Shown: positions 33,668-43,532 of the stretch, piece after piece
How the letters are laid out: each line of letters opens with the position of its first letter
Numbering within the stretch: the stretch's first letter is position 1
From: RGIG8748 sp045606045
GTDB taxonomy: Bacteria > Bacillota > Clostridia > UMGS1810
Reading direction: 5' to 3'
Length of the DNA stretch: 51,661 nt
Assembly (NCBI GenBank): GCA_045606045.1
Contig: JAZURE010000015.1
Location: 1 to 51,661 of the forward strand
Notes under the pieces: model-generated
Databases searched by the model: none
The model's input: only the letters and a program-made list of their open reading frames with translations
What the model was told of the DNA's origin: nothing
Program-made: the position numbers and the translations under genes

Positions 33668-35995
33668 ATGTGTAATACAGAAGTGAAGAACAATTTAAAA
33701 ATATATCCCGTACTTGCTTTGCGCGGTCTTCCTATTTTTCCGGGGGCGGTAGTGCATTTTGATGTAGGCAGGGATATATCCGTAGATGCTGTGGAAAAAG
33801 CCATGAAATCCGGTAAGGAAATACTTGTAATTGCTCAGATAGACCCTGATGTAGAATCTCCTCAGGCTGAGGATTTATACAGAGTAGGAACCCTTTGCGG
33901 TATCAAACAGGTTTTGCGTATTTCCGAGGGTAACTTAAGAATACTTATTGAGGGTAAACATAGGGCAGAGGTAATAGATTTTACCGATTTTGAGCCAAGC
34001 ATCATATGCACCGCTGTTTTGGAAACCAATGAAGAAATTATCGAAGATTCCGTACTTGCAGAGGCATATGTTCGTGAACTTAAAAGGATATCTGCAGAGT
34101 ACTTTTCACTTGTAGGAAAGCTTCCCGACGAGATGAATATATCATTTGCAAGGGAAAAGGAGCCAAATGCTTTTTCGGATTCGCTTTCTTCGTCCATTAT
34201 GCTCGATGCTTACCAAAAGCAGCAGCTTCTTGAAGAAAGAGATGTATTAAAGAGACTTGCCCTTCTTCTCAGCATGATGCATCATGAAATTGCGGTACTC
34301 AAAGTAGAAAAGGACATATCAAGTAAGGTTAAACACAAAATTGACGATAATCAAAAGGATTTTTATCTTCGTGAACAGCTCAAGGTAATACGCGAAGAAT
34401 TGGGAGATACATCAGATGAAGAATGTGATTTTTACTTTGCAGAGGCGGAAAAAACCGAATTTCCCGATGAAGTAGGTGAAAAGTTCCGAAAAGAACTTGA
34501 CAGACTTTCAAAAATGCAGACCTCTTCACCCGAAGCTACAGTTATACGTAACTATCTTGATTTACTTTTAGAAATTCCGTGGAATAAGAAGAGTACGGAG
34601 ATAGAGGATATGGCTGTGTCCAAAAAAATTCTTGAGGATAGCCATCATGGTCTGGAAAAGGTTAAGGAACGTATTATAGAATTTTTGGCAGTAAGAAAGC
34701 TGTCAAAAGGCAAAAAGTCACCTGTAATTTGCCTTGTAGGACCTCCCGGAGTAGGAAAGACAAGTGTTGCAAAGGCAGTAAGTGAGGCGCTTGGCAGAGA
34801 GTATGTCCGTATGTCTTTGGGCGGTGTGCATGACGAAGCGGAAATCCGTGGACACAGACGCACATATATAGGCTCTATGCCGGGAAGAATAGTAAATGCT
34901 ATTAAGCAGGCAGGTACATTAAACCCCCTTATTCTCTTAGATGAAATTGACAAGGTGGGACAGGATTACAGGGGTAATGTAAGCGCGGCGCTTCTTGAAG
35001 TACTCGATACAGAGCAGAATTTTGCATTCAGAGACCATTATCTCGAGTGCGATTTGGACCTTAGCGATGTACTGTTCTTTACAACCGCAAACTCTCTGGA
35101 AAGTATAGACAGACCCCTTCTCGACAGAATGGAAATCATCGAGATAAACGGTTATACCGATGCAGAAAAACTCATGATTGCCAAGAAATTTATAATTCCA
35201 AAGCAATTCGAGGAAAATGGTCTCAAAAAGTCCCAGCTTAAATTTACCGACGAAGCGATTTCGGACATCATAAGATATTACACCAAAGAATCGGGAGTGC
35301 GTGAACTCGAAAGAAAAATTGCTTCTGTTATGAGAAAAGCTGCAAGTGAAATCGTAACAGGAGGCAAAAAAAGTATAACAGCATCTCCAAAAACTCTGCA
35401 AAAGCTTTTGGGAAGACGAATATACGAAGATTTGGCCATAGTAAATAAAGATGAGGTTGGCGTAGTTACAGGACTTGCCTGGACACAGTTTGGCGGTGAT
35501 ACTTTATCCATAGAGGTAAATGTAATGGACGGAAGCGGTGATTTTGAACTCACAGGACAGCTCGGTGATGTCATGAAGGAATCTGCCAAAGCCGCTATAA
35601 CATACATCCGTTCCAATGCCGAGAAACTTGGTATATCGGGAGATTTTCATGAAAAGAAAGACCTCCATGTGCACATACCCGAGGGCGCAGTTCCAAAGGA
35701 CGGACCGAGCGCAGGTATTACCATGGCAACTGCTATGATTTCTGCACTTTCGGGCAAAAAGGTAAGTAAAGCCGTTGCCATGACGGGCGAAATCACAATA
35801 ACCGGAAGAATTCTTCCCATAGGCGGATTGAAAGAAAAGTCGCTTGCAGCATATCGAAACGGTATCAAAACTATTTTGATACCTAAGGAAAATCTGCCCG
35901 ACACTCTTGATTTACCCGAAGAAATCAGAAAGGATATTAACTTTGTGGTTGCAGACAGCATGGATACTGTTCTTGCTACCGCACTAATAGGATAG
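33668..35995 (+). CDS. lon: ATP-dependent protease Lon
   Basis: 775 residues. N-terminal LAN substrate domain (LPVLALRG-like start: YPVLALRGLPIFPGAVV), AAA+ module with GPPGVGKTS Walker A and LLDEIDKV Walker B, then serine protease domain with catalytic Ser in PKDGPSAGI and Lys in GGLKEKSLAA. Degrades misfolded and regulatory proteins. ATG 33668 follows ATGAGG nine bases upstream. Four bases from engB. Confidence 0.97.
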   Translation: MCNTEVKNNLKIYPVLALRGLPIFPGAVVHFDVGRDISVDAVEKAMKSGKEILVIAQIDPDVESPQAEDLYRVGTLCGIKQVLRISEGNLRILIEGKHRAEVIDFTDFEPSIICTAVLETNEEIIEDSVLAEAYVRELKRISAEYFSLVGKLPDEMNISFAREKEPNAFSDSLSSSIMLDAYQKQQLLEERDVLKRLALLLSMMHHEIAVLKVEKDISSKVKHKIDDNQKDFYLREQLKVIREELGDTSDEECDFYFAEAEKTEFPDEVGEKFRKELDRLSKMQTSSPEATVIRNYLDLLLEIPWNKKSTEIEDMAVSKKILEDSHHGLEKVKERIIEFLAVRKLSKGKKSPVICLVGPPGVGKTSVAKAVSEALGREYVRMSLGGVHDEAEIRGHRRTYIGSMPGRIVNAIKQAGTLNPLILLDEIDKVGQDYRGNVSAALLEVLDTEQNFAFRDHYLECDLDLSDVLFFTTANSLESIDRPLLDRMEIIEINGYTDAEKLMIAKKFIIPKQFEENGLKKSQLKFTDEAISDIIRYYTKESGVRELERKIASVMRKAASEIVTGGKKSITASPKTLQKLLGRRIYEDLAIVNKDEVGVVTGLAWTQFGGDTLSIEVNVMDGSGDFELTGQLGDVMKESAKAAITYIRSNAEKLGISGDFHEKKDLHVHIPEGAVPKDGPSAGITMATAMISALSGKKVSKAVAMTGEITITGRILPIGGLKEKSLAAYRNGIKTILIPKENLPDTLDLPEEIRKDINFVVADSMDTVLATALIG

Positions 35996-35999
35996 TCTT

Positions 36000-36596
36000 A
36001 TGAATATACACAATGCTTCTTTAACAATATCAGCAGTAAATCCAAAACAATATCCAACGGACGGTGTTCCTGAGGTTGCATTTGCAGGGCGCTCAAATGT
36101 GGGTAAGTCGTCATTTATAAACAAGGTTTTAAACAGAAAGTCTCTTGCACGAACAAGTTCAAAACCTGGCAAGACTGCTACAATTAATTTTTACAACATA
36201 GACGACTGTATAAATTTTGTAGACTTACCCGGATACGGTTTTGCCAGAGTTTCCAAAGAAGAAAAGAAAAAATGGGCAGCCATGATAGAAACATATCTTA
36301 ATACCCGCGAAACACTCTCGCAGGTGATACTGATTGTAGACAGCCGACATGCACCTACCGAGGATGATAAAGTGATGCTTAATTTCATTCGTGCGGTATG
36401 TGACAGGGCGGTAATTGTGGCTTCAAAAACAGATAAGTTAAAAAAATCAGAGATAGATGCATCGTTAAGGCGTATAATAACCGACCTTAAACTTGAAGGC
36501 GATGATATTATCATACCTTTCTCTGCCATAAACGGCGAGGGCACGGATATGTTTTGGGATTATATAACACAGATAGTTCTGGATTGCGAGGCGTAA
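36000..36596 (+). CDS. engB: Ribosome biogenesis GTPase YsxC/EngB
   Basis: 198 residues. G1 GRSNVGKSS, G2 PGKTATINF, G3 DLPGYG, G4 SKTDK. Needed for 50S subunit assembly. Its place right after lon is common in Bacillota. Confidence 0.96.
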   Translation: MNIHNASLTISAVNPKQYPTDGVPEVAFAGRSNVGKSSFINKVLNRKSLARTSSKPGKTATINFYNIDDCINFVDLPGYGFARVSKEEKKKWAAMIETYLNTRETLSQVILIVDSRHAPTEDDKVMLNFIRAVCDRAVIVASKTDKLKKSEIDASLRRIITDLKLEGDDIIIPFSAINGEGTDMFWDYITQIVLDCEA

Positions 36597-36600
36597 CACA

Positions 36601-38850
36601 ATGAACATTTTAGACGGACTAAATGACAGACAAAGAGAAGCGGTACTCACTACCGAGGGACCGCTGTTGGTGCTTGCAGGTGCAGGAAGCGGGAAAACAA
36701 CCGTCCTTACAAAAAGAATAGCTCACATAGTCGAAGCAGGTCTTGCAAAGCCGTGGCAGATACTTGCAATAACATTTACAAATAAAGCTGCAAGCGAGAT
36801 GCTCTCCCGTATAACTTCTCTTGTACCCGACAGCACCTCGGACATGTGGATTAAAACCTTTCACAGCGCATGTCTTCGCATACTTCGCTACGATATAGAA
36901 AAGCTCGGAAGTAAGTACACAAGAGAGTTTAATGTATACGATACAAACGACCAGAAGCGTCTTGTAAAAGACATTTTAAAAAGCCTTAACATGAGTGAGG
37001 ATATGTATCCTGTAAGGATGCTTATATCCCGCATTTCCGATATGAAAACCAAGGGCATTTATCCCGAAGAATTTGAAAACAGCGTAGCTGATTTCAAACA
37101 AAAAAGCATTGCCCGTATATATGCTGCATATCAGACAAGCCTTATGGACAATAATTCGCTGGATTTTGACGATTTGTTATCCAAAACAGTAGAGCTTTTC
37201 ACAAAATGCCCCGATGTTTTAGAATACTATCAGAATAAATTCAAATACATACTTGTAGATGAGTATCAGGATACAAACCACATACAGTACAGGCTTGTTG
37301 CTATGCTTGCCTCAAAATACCGCAATCTTTGTGTTGTGGGTGATGATGACCAAAGTATATACAAATTCCGTGGCGCCGACATTACAAATATCCTTGATTT
37401 TGAAAAGCAGTTTAAGGAAACAAAAACTATAAAACTTGAGCAGAACTACCGTTCCACTCAAACCATACTTGATGCTGCAAATAATGTTATAAAAAACAAT
37501 AAAGACAGAAAAGCTAAGAGCCTTTGGACAAGTGCGGGAAAGGGTGATAAGATAACTCTTTGTGTTCTTGATGACCAGATAGCCGAGGCATCTTACATAA
37601 ATTCCTGTATTGAAAAGATGGTTTCTGCGGGTAGATACAGCTACAATGATTTTGCAATACTCTACCGTACCAATGCACAGACAAGAGCGTTTGAAGAAAA
37701 CCTTACCTGTCCGTACAGAATACTTGCAGGACTAAGGTTCTATGACAGAAAAGAAATAAAGGATATCCTTTCTTATCTGAGAGTAATTTATAACCCTACA
37801 GACGATATAAATCTTACAAGAATTATAAATGTGCCCAAAAGAGGAATAGGTGAGGCTACTATTGCAAAGGTAAATGCATTAGCCTCGAGTCTTGGAAAGA
37901 GTATGTACGAAATTCTTACAAGCCCCGAGTATAGCGATGCATTAGGTAGAGCATCGGCAAAAATAGGTGAGTTTTCCAAAATAATTGTTGAACTTATGGA
38001 GCTGAAAAATAAGATTCCCGTAACAGCACTTATTGATGAAATGCTTAAAAAGACAGGTTATGCGCAGGCTCTTCTTGCAGAAGACCCCAAGGAAGCGCGT
38101 TCAAGGATAGAAAACATAGAGGAATTCCGTTCAAAAGCACTTGAATATCAGAACGCTGTGGAAAATCCCACATTTGAAGGATTTTTGGATAACATTTCGT
38201 TAGTTTCGGATGTAGATAATCTCGACGGAAATGAAGATGCCGTAGTTCTTATGACACTTCATTCTGCAAAAGGTTTGGAGTTCCCTGTGGTATTTATGTG
38301 CGGTATGGAAAAGGGACTGTTCCCAAGTGCCATGTCAGAAGCCGAAGAGGGTGGCATGGAAGAGGAAAGGCGCTTGTGCTATGTGGGAATTACCCGTGCC
38401 AAAGAAAAATTGTTTATGACAGCTGCAAGATACCGTACACTCTACGGACAAACCGCGCCTCAGCTTTTGTCTCCATTTGCGGAGGAGGTACCCGATGAAC
38501 TTATGGAAGATGCAGGTCAGAAGCGCAATTTCATAGCACGAAGCTACGATAATCCTTATGGAAGCACATACAGAAGCCACGAGAGAAAAGGGGAAAGCTT
38601 TTCGGGCTTTGGCACACCAAAAGGGTCTATATCTGCCATTGCAGATAAATACAGCATGGTTTCTGCTTCCTCACTTGTTAATAAGGATTTTAATTTCAAA
38701 AAAGGCGATAGTGTAAAACATAAAAAGTTCGGAACAGGTATGATAGTTTCCATTGAACCGTCAAACGGTGATTACATGGTAGAAATTCTGTTTAACAATA
38801 TCGGCACAAAAAAGCTTTTGGCATCTATTGCCAAACTTGAAAAACTATGA
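36601..38850 (+). CDS. pcrA: UvrD/PcrA-type DNA helicase
   Basis: 749 residues. 3'-5' superfamily 1 helicase: Q motif LNDRQREAV, Walker A AGAGSGKTT, ITFTNKAASEM, VDEYQDTN, GDDDQSIYKFRGA, TLHSAKGLEFPVVF, YVGITRAKEKL, and a C-terminal Tudor-like tail (FKKGDSVKHKKFGTGMIVSI) that binds RNA polymerase in PcrA. Acts in replication restart and repair. Five bases after engB. Confidence 0.96.
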   Translation: MNILDGLNDRQREAVLTTEGPLLVLAGAGSGKTTVLTKRIAHIVEAGLAKPWQILAITFTNKAASEMLSRITSLVPDSTSDMWIKTFHSACLRILRYDIEKLGSKYTREFNVYDTNDQKRLVKDILKSLNMSEDMYPVRMLISRISDMKTKGIYPEEFENSVADFKQKSIARIYAAYQTSLMDNNSLDFDDLLSKTVELFTKCPDVLEYYQNKFKYILVDEYQDTNHIQYRLVAMLASKYRNLCVVGDDDQSIYKFRGADITNILDFEKQFKETKTIKLEQNYRSTQTILDAANNVIKNNKDRKAKSLWTSAGKGDKITLCVLDDQIAEASYINSCIEKMVSAGRYSYNDFAILYRTNAQTRAFEENLTCPYRILAGLRFYDRKEIKDILSYLRVIYNPTDDINLTRIINVPKRGIGEATIAKVNALASSLGKSMYEILTSPEYSDALGRASAKIGEFSKIIVELMELKNKIPVTALIDEMLKKTGYAQALLAEDPKEARSRIENIEEFRSKALEYQNAVENPTFEGFLDNISLVSDVDNLDGNEDAVVLMTLHSAKGLEFPVVFMCGMEKGLFPSAMSEAEEGGMEEERRLCYVGITRAKEKLFMTAARYRTLYGQTAPQLLSPFAEEVPDELMEDAGQKRNFIARSYDNPYGSTYRSHERKGESFSGFGTPKGSISAIADKYSMVSASSLVNKDFNFKKGDSVKHKKFGTGMIVSIEPSNGDYMVEILFNNIGTKKLLASIAKLEKL

Positions 38851-38874
38851 TGTATGTAAAGGCGGTGTGCATTT

Positions 38875-39168
38875 ATGATAAAAAAGTTTGATGATAAAAA
38901 TATACATAGACTTGCCGAGGCATTTTCGTGTATAGAAAACTCTGAGGAATGTCTTAATTTTCTTGCGGATTTATGTACTGTTTCCGAGGTTAAAGCCATG
39001 GCGCAAAGGCTTGAGGTAGCTGCTATGCTTAAGGGTGGCAATGTGTATAGTGATATTGTATCCAAAACAGGTGCAAGCACTGCTACGATAAGCAGAGTAA
39101 ACAATGCGCTTACCTATGGTGAGGACGGATATCGCATAGTTCTTGAAAGACTTAGTGAGGATAAATAG
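38875..39168 (+). CDS. yerC: YerC/YecD-type TrpR-like regulator
   Basis: 97 residues. Helix-turn-helix of the TrpR/YerC group: LADLCTVSEVKAMAQRLEVA, then SKTGASTATISRVNNAL. In Bacilli yerC is linked to pcrA, as here (24 bases downstream). Target genes unknown. Confidence 0.9.
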   Translation: MIKKFDDKNIHRLAEAFSCIENSEECLNFLADLCTVSEVKAMAQRLEVAAMLKGGNVYSDIVSKTGASTATISRVNNALTYGEDGYRIVLERLSEDK

Positions 39169-39179
39169 AGGATAACTAT

Positions 39180-39929
39180 ATGTATAATGAAACCCCTTAC
39201 AATGATTTTGCATATGTTTACGATGCACTTACCGATGATGTTGAGTACGACAAGCGTTCCTCGTACATAGACGATGTTATAAAAAAACATTTTTCAGGTA
39301 AGCCGGAGCTCTTGTGCGACCTTGGATGCGGTACGGGAAGTATTTGTAAACTAATGGACCAAAAAGGGTACGATTGCATAGGCATCGACAGTTCGGAGGC
39401 AATGCTTAATGTCGCCTTTCAAAAAGCTCCGAATATACTTTTTTTAAATCAGAATATTTGTGATTTTGAACTTTACGGTACTGTGGACGTGTTTTTGAGC
39501 ACACTCGATACCATGAATTATGTCACGCAGTCCGAGGATGTGTATAAGATATTTAAGCTTGTAAACAATTATCTTAATCCCGGCGGAATCTTTATATTCG
39601 ATGTAAATACACTTCACAAATTTGAAAATGTACTTGGCAATAACACCTATGTTTTTGAAAAGGACAACATCTTTTATTCATGGGAAAATTTCTATGAGGA
39701 CAATTTTCTGGATTTCTATTTGAATTTCTTTGTAGAAGAAAATAGCGGAAGCTATACCCGTTTTACTGAGCATCACACACAGAAATATCACAGCAGAGAG
39801 TTTTTAATCAAATGTGCAGAGGATAATTCACTCTCTCTTGAAGCGGTGTACGGCGATATGCTTTTTGATATACCCTCACATGAGGAAGAAAGAATGTTTT
39901 TTGTATTCAAGAAACAACACAACAGTTGA
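39180..39929 (+). CDS. Class I SAM-dependent methyltransferase
   Basis: 249 residues. SAM motif I LLCDLGCGTGSI (about 45-55), acidic residue in GIDSSEAML, motif IV DVFLSTLDTMNYV, post-motif NPGGIFIFDVNT. The family is common and of unknown substrate (YqeM-like). Eleven bases after yerC. Confidence 0.85.
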   Translation: MYNETPYNDFAYVYDALTDDVEYDKRSSYIDDVIKKHFSGKPELLCDLGCGTGSICKLMDQKGYDCIGIDSSEAMLNVAFQKAPNILFLNQNICDFELYGTVDVFLSTLDTMNYVTQSEDVYKIFKLVNNYLNPGGIFIFDVNTLHKFENVLGNNTYVFEKDNIFYSWENFYEDNFLDFYLNFFVEENSGSYTRFTEHHTQKYHSREFLIKCAEDNSLSLEAVYGDMLFDIPSHEEERMFFVFKKQHNS

Positions 39930-39942
39930 AAGGACAGGTTTT

Positions 39943-40524
39943 ATGGACATAATTGTTGCTACCAACAATCAGGGAAAGGTAAAGGAAATAAAAAACATCC
40001 TTTATCCCCACAATGTTATGAGTCAGATGGAAATCGGCGTAGATATTGATGTAGAGGAAACAGGCGATACCTTTGTAGAAAATGCTTTTCTTAAAGCGCG
40101 CGCTTTGAAGCAGTACACTAACTGTGCCATAATTGCCGATGACAGTGGACTTATGGTGGATTACTTAAACGGAGACCCAGGAGTATATACTGCTCGCTAT
40201 GCAGGTGAAAACACTACGCCTATGCAGGGTATAGAAAAGCTTCTTAAAAACCTTGATGGTGTTCCGTACGAGGGAAGAGGAGCTAAGTTTGTAAGCGTAA
40301 TTGCCCTTATCATGCCCGATGGCAGTGAATACAGCTTTGAGGGTGAATGCTTTGGATATATAACCAATATTCTAAAGGGTGAAAACGGTTTTGGTTTTGA
40401 CCCCGTGTTTTATTATCCGCCTCTTGACAAAACCTTTGCAGAGCTTACAGACGAAGAAAAGAATTCCGTAAGCCACAGAAGTGCTGCTATTGCAAAACTG
40501 TCTGAATTCCTGGAAACTTTATAA
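39943..40524 (+). CDS. rdgB: XTP/dITP diphosphatase (RdgB/HAM1)
   Basis: 193 residues. Hydrolyses non-canonical purine triphosphates to monophosphates. Family features: IIVATNNQGKVKEI at the start, DDSGLMVD, GVYTARYAG, GFGFDPVFYYP, and SHRSAA at the end. The start is ATG 39943 (AAAGGACAGG upstream); longer versions overlap the methyltransferase gene. Confidence 0.96.
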   Translation: MDIIVATNNQGKVKEIKNILYPHNVMSQMEIGVDIDVEETGDTFVENAFLKARALKQYTNCAIIADDSGLMVDYLNGDPGVYTARYAGENTTPMQGIEKLLKNLDGVPYEGRGAKFVSVIALIMPDGSEYSFEGECFGYITNILKGENGFGFDPVFYYPPLDKTFAELTDEEKNSVSHRSAAIAKLSEFLETL

Positions 40525-40533
40525 TTTTATATT

Positions 40534-40565
40534 ACAAAACCCGTTGCAGATGCAACGGGTTTTGT
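40534..40565. terminator. Bidirectional terminator between rdgB and dacF-like
   Basis: ACAAAACCCGTTGC, AGAT loop, GCAACGGGTTTTGT: 14-bp perfect stem. It ends two bases before the converging gene's stop. Confidence 0.9.
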
Positions 40566-40566
40566 A

Positions 40567-41850
40567 TCATTTTCTCTTGTCTATTTTGTATGTCTTCTTT
40601 CGGTTGAATATAAGGGTTGTCCATACTATAATCACAAGCAAGATGCCGAGCGAAACAAGCAGGGCAGGGGATGTAAGAAACCGCCAAACCCTTGTAAACA
40701 AGCCTTTTATATTGTTTGCTTTTACCTCGACAGGGGATGTAAGGGGACAGGACACATATTCCTCGTCGTTATATAAAACCGTTACCTTGCCAAGTACTTT
40801 GCCTTTAGATATGGGAGCTTTTATATCCTTTTCGAGTACCACAGAGGTCTTAAGGAGTTTTTCATCATATTCTTTGGGGAGATTTACAAAAATATCTTCT
40901 GTAGCTTCGAGTAAAATTCTGTTTGTTTCTTTGCCGTTAAGAAGTTCTACCTCGGCAAGTATATCGCCTTCCGAAACTGCTTTTACACTTGTGTAAAAAT
41001 CCAATCCGTAGTTTATAAGTTTTTTTGTGTCTTCATATGCATGATTTGTGGCGCCGTCAAAACGAGAGCCCGATACAAGCGTGAGAAGAGACATTTTGTC
41101 CGTTTCATAAAGCAATATAAGACCGCAGTTGTTGTCGTCTATATAAGAGGTTTTAACACCCTTTGCGCGTATTGTATAGTAGGCATCGGTTGTAGTGGTG
41201 TTCATGAACTTGTTTTTGTTGTCAAGATATCTTTTTTCGCGGTATTTATTGGTTGGCTCAATCTCGTATCGGCGTTTTGCAACGATTTCCTTAAAGTAAT
41301 CGAGTTCCATAGCATATCTTGTGATTTTGGATATATCCTCAAGCGTGGAATATTGATTTTTGTCAGGAAAACCTGTGGGATTTGTGAATTTTGTGTTAAG
41401 TGCGCCTATTTCCACAGCTTTATTATTCATCTTCTTGACGAATTCATCTCTGGAGCCGGTTGAATACTGCGCAATTACCTCTGCGGCATCACCTGCATCA
41501 TATATGAGCATACCGTTTATAAGATTATCCAGAGTGAGAATTTCGCCCGCAAGTATTCCCATGTGACCAAAACTGTAATCGTAAGAGGCTATGGTGTCAG
41601 CATCTGCAACTACTGTCTCGTTTTTATCAACCATGGATTCTATTGCAATAATGGCAGTCATGATTTTGGCAAAACCGCCCGGAGCTATTTTTTTACTTAT
41701 ATCGTTGCTGTACAAATGCTTGCCTGTTTGCATATCTACCAAAAGAGCGTTTCCCGAAGTAACAACAGGCTCATTTTCTGCCAGTACAAAAGTTGGCATA
41801 ATATTTATTAAAAGTAATACAAGTAGAAGAAACAGGCTTATCTTTTTCAT
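40567..41850 (-). CDS. DacF/PBP5-like protein with all three catalytic motifs lost
   Basis: 427 residues: signal peptide (KKISLFLLLVLLLINIMP, cut near residue 24), peptidase S11 (D-Ala-D-Ala carboxypeptidase) domain about 30-260, PBP5 C-terminal beta domain about 265-370, and a C-terminal membrane helix LLVSLGILLVIIVWTTLIF. The catalytic SxxK is GFAK (Gly59 in place of Ser), SxN is DAG (118-120) and KTG is KTS (233-235). Neither acylation nor penicillin binding is expected. It may be a scaffold or a sensor of peptidoglycan. The transcription unit is its own, next to the amidase cwlD. Confidence 0.92.
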   Translation of the reverse strand: MKKISLFLLLVLLLINIMPTFVLAENEPVVTSGNALLVDMQTGKHLYSNDISKKIAPGGFAKIMTAIIAIESMVDKNETVVADADTIASYDYSFGHMGILAGEILTLDNLINGMLIYDAGDAAEVIAQYSTGSRDEFVKKMNNKAVEIGALNTKFTNPTGFPDKNQYSTLEDISKITRYAMELDYFKEIVAKRRYEIEPTNKYREKRYLDNKNKFMNTTTTDAYYTIRAKGVKTSYIDDNNCGLILLYETDKMSLLTLVSGSRFDGATNHAYEDTKKLINYGLDFYTSVKAVSEGDILAEVELLNGKETNRILLEATEDIFVNLPKEYDEKLLKTSVVLEKDIKAPISKGKVLGKVTVLYNDEEYVSCPLTSPVEVKANNIKGLFTRVWRFLTSPALLVSLGILLVIIVWTTLIFNRKKTYKIDKRK

Positions 41851-41887
41851 ACACTATCCTCCGACAATAATTGCGTTTTCATTATAA

Positions 41888-41896
41888 ATTATAACA
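41888..41896 (-). promoter_or_regulatory. Extended -10 promoter of the dacF-like gene
   Basis: Minus strand TGTTATAAT at 41896-41888, about 38 bases before the start; no good -35 at the usual distance. Confidence 0.45.
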
Positions 41897-41973
41897 CAAC
41901 ACATTCAAATAATCCATTAAAATTTTGTAATAATTTTGTTAAAATGACAAAACACAACATATTGTGGTGGCAG

Positions 41974-42660
41974 TTATTTTGCAAGATACTCACAAATTCC
42001 GCAATACAGCGCTGCGGAAATCTTTTTTTGATATTCGTTTGTGCTTAAGAGTTTTGCTTCGGTGGGATTGGACAAAAAACCGCATTCAACCAATACAGAC
42101 GGGATTTTACTGTTTTTTATAATGTAAATGTTATCTGATTTCATGGGTGCTCTTTTGTTGTTCGGGTCGACTATTTTTATGAGATTGTTTTGCAGTATAC
42201 CTGCCGCCAATTCGCTCTCTTCATTGCCGCTTCCGTAGAACACCTGAGCGCCCGAATACTTTGCATCGGAAAAGTGATTTAAGTGTATGCTTACAAATAA
42301 ATCAGCATTTGTGCTGTCGCGTATGCTGACCCTCTTGTTTAAGTCATCCCGCTTGTTATTTGTTTTGGAGGTACTTAGTGAATTAGAGTCCTTTCGTGTC
42401 ATTATTACGGTCATGCCTGCTTTTTTTAATTGTTTTTCAAGCCCTCTGGCAATTTCAAGATTTATTTCGTTTTCATATATTCCGTCCTCTGAGACTGCGC
42501 CGTTGTCTGGAAACCCATGCCCTGCATCTATTACAACAGTCTTTTTTTGATAAACTTTTGTGCTTGAAGGAATAAGTGTTTGCGATTTTGTATAAAGACC
42601 GTATATCAATATAAAAACAAATAAAAGCGCACTCGTTCCGAGCCAAAATTTATTAGTCAT
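41974..42660 (-). CDS. cwlD: N-acetylmuramoyl-L-alanine amidase, CwlD-like
   Basis: 228 residues. N-terminal membrane anchor (LGTSALLFVFILIYGLY), then a zinc amidase_3 domain with IDAGHG (His), Glu in IYENEINLEIA, SIHLNHF (His) and catalytic Glu in VECGFLSNP. CwlD makes muramic-delta-lactam in spore cortex together with PdaA, so it hints at sporulation; housekeeping amidase roles are also possible. The zinc residues are intact, unlike the neighbouring carboxypeptidase. Confidence 0.9.
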   Translation of the reverse strand: MTNKFWLGTSALLFVFILIYGLYTKSQTLIPSSTKVYQKKTVVIDAGHGFPDNGAVSEDGIYENEINLEIARGLEKQLKKAGMTVIMTRKDSNSLSTSKTNNKRDDLNKRVSIRDSTNADLFVSIHLNHFSDAKYSGAQVFYGSGNEESELAAGILQNNLIKIVDPNNKRAPMKSDNIYIIKNSKIPSVLVECGFLSNPTEAKLLSTNEYQKKISAALYCGICEYLAK

Positions 42661-42724
42661 ATTTTCACCTCGTAAACTATCTATTCAAAGCCTACACAAA
42701 ATATTCCGTTTGCACAAAAATGCC

Positions 42725-42753
42725 TTGCATTTATGCAGGGGATGTGTTATAAT
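42725..42753 (+). promoter_or_regulatory. Promoter of the pyrH-frr-uppS operon
   Basis: TTGCAT (42725-42730), 17-base spacer, TATAAT (42748-42753) preceded by TGT. Confidence 0.8.
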
Positions 42754-42795
42754 TACATAGAAAAATTTGTAAATAACTTTATTGGAGGTTATACC

Positions 42796-43503
42796 ATGCC
42801 AAAATACAAAAGAGTTCTTTTAAAACTTAGCGGCGAAGCTTTGTCGGGCGATAAGCATTTTGGTCTATGCGAGGAAACCATAGGCAGAATTACAGATAAG
42901 ATAAAAGAGGCACTTGAACTTGGTACAGAGATTGCCATAGTTGTAGGCGGAGGTAATTTCTGGAGAGGAAGAAGCGGAACGCAGATGGACAGAACAAGAG
43001 CAGACCATATGGGTATGCTTGCAACTGTTATCAATTCTCTGGCTCTGCAGGATGCCTTAGAGCAAAGGGGAGTACCTACACGAGTTCAGACTGCCATTGA
43101 GATGCGTCAGATAGCAGAGCCTTATATAAGAGGCAAGGCAGCGCGTCACCTGGATAAAGGCAGAATTGTAATTTTTGGTTGTGGAACAGGTAATCCGTTC
43201 TTTTCTACAGATACTACTGCAGCTTTAAGAGCCGCAGAAATCGATGCCGAAATTATACTTTTGGCAAAGAAAGTGGATGCAGTATACGACAGCGACCCCA
43301 ATATAAATCCCGATGCTGTTAAGTTTGACAGCCTTACATTCAAGGAGGTTTTGAACAGACGCCTTGGAGTTATGGATTCTACTGCCACATCTCTTTGCAT
43401 GGATAACGATATACCGATAAGAGTATTCGGCCTTGATGACCCGCAGAATATTATAAGGGTTTTAAACGGGGAAGAAATCGGAACATATGTATCAAACAAT
43501 TAA
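42796..43503 (+). CDS. pyrH: UMP kinase
   Basis: 235 residues. Phosphorylates UMP to UDP. Amino-acid-kinase fold: KRVLLKLSGEALSG, VVGGGNFWRG, GTGNPFFSTDT, and DSTATSLCMDN. ATG 42796 with GGAGG; a longer frame upstream overlaps the promoter. Leads the usual pyrH-frr-uppS-cdsA cluster. Confidence 0.97.
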   Translation: MPKYKRVLLKLSGEALSGDKHFGLCEETIGRITDKIKEALELGTEIAIVVGGGNFWRGRSGTQMDRTRADHMGMLATVINSLALQDALEQRGVPTRVQTAIEMRQIAEPYIRGKAARHLDKGRIVIFGCGTGNPFFSTDTTAALRAAEIDAEIILLAKKVDAVYDSDPNINPDAVKFDSLTFKEVLNRRLGVMDSTATSLCMDNDIPIRVFGLDDPQNIIRVLNGEEIGTYVSNN

Positions 43504-43532
43504 TCTAAAAAGACATACAGGAGGAATTAATT

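Noticed and set aside
40567..41850. Sequencing error explaining loss of the active Ser in the carboxypeptidase-like protein
   Set aside because: All three separate motifs (SxxK, SxN, KTG) are changed while the rest of the frame is intact.
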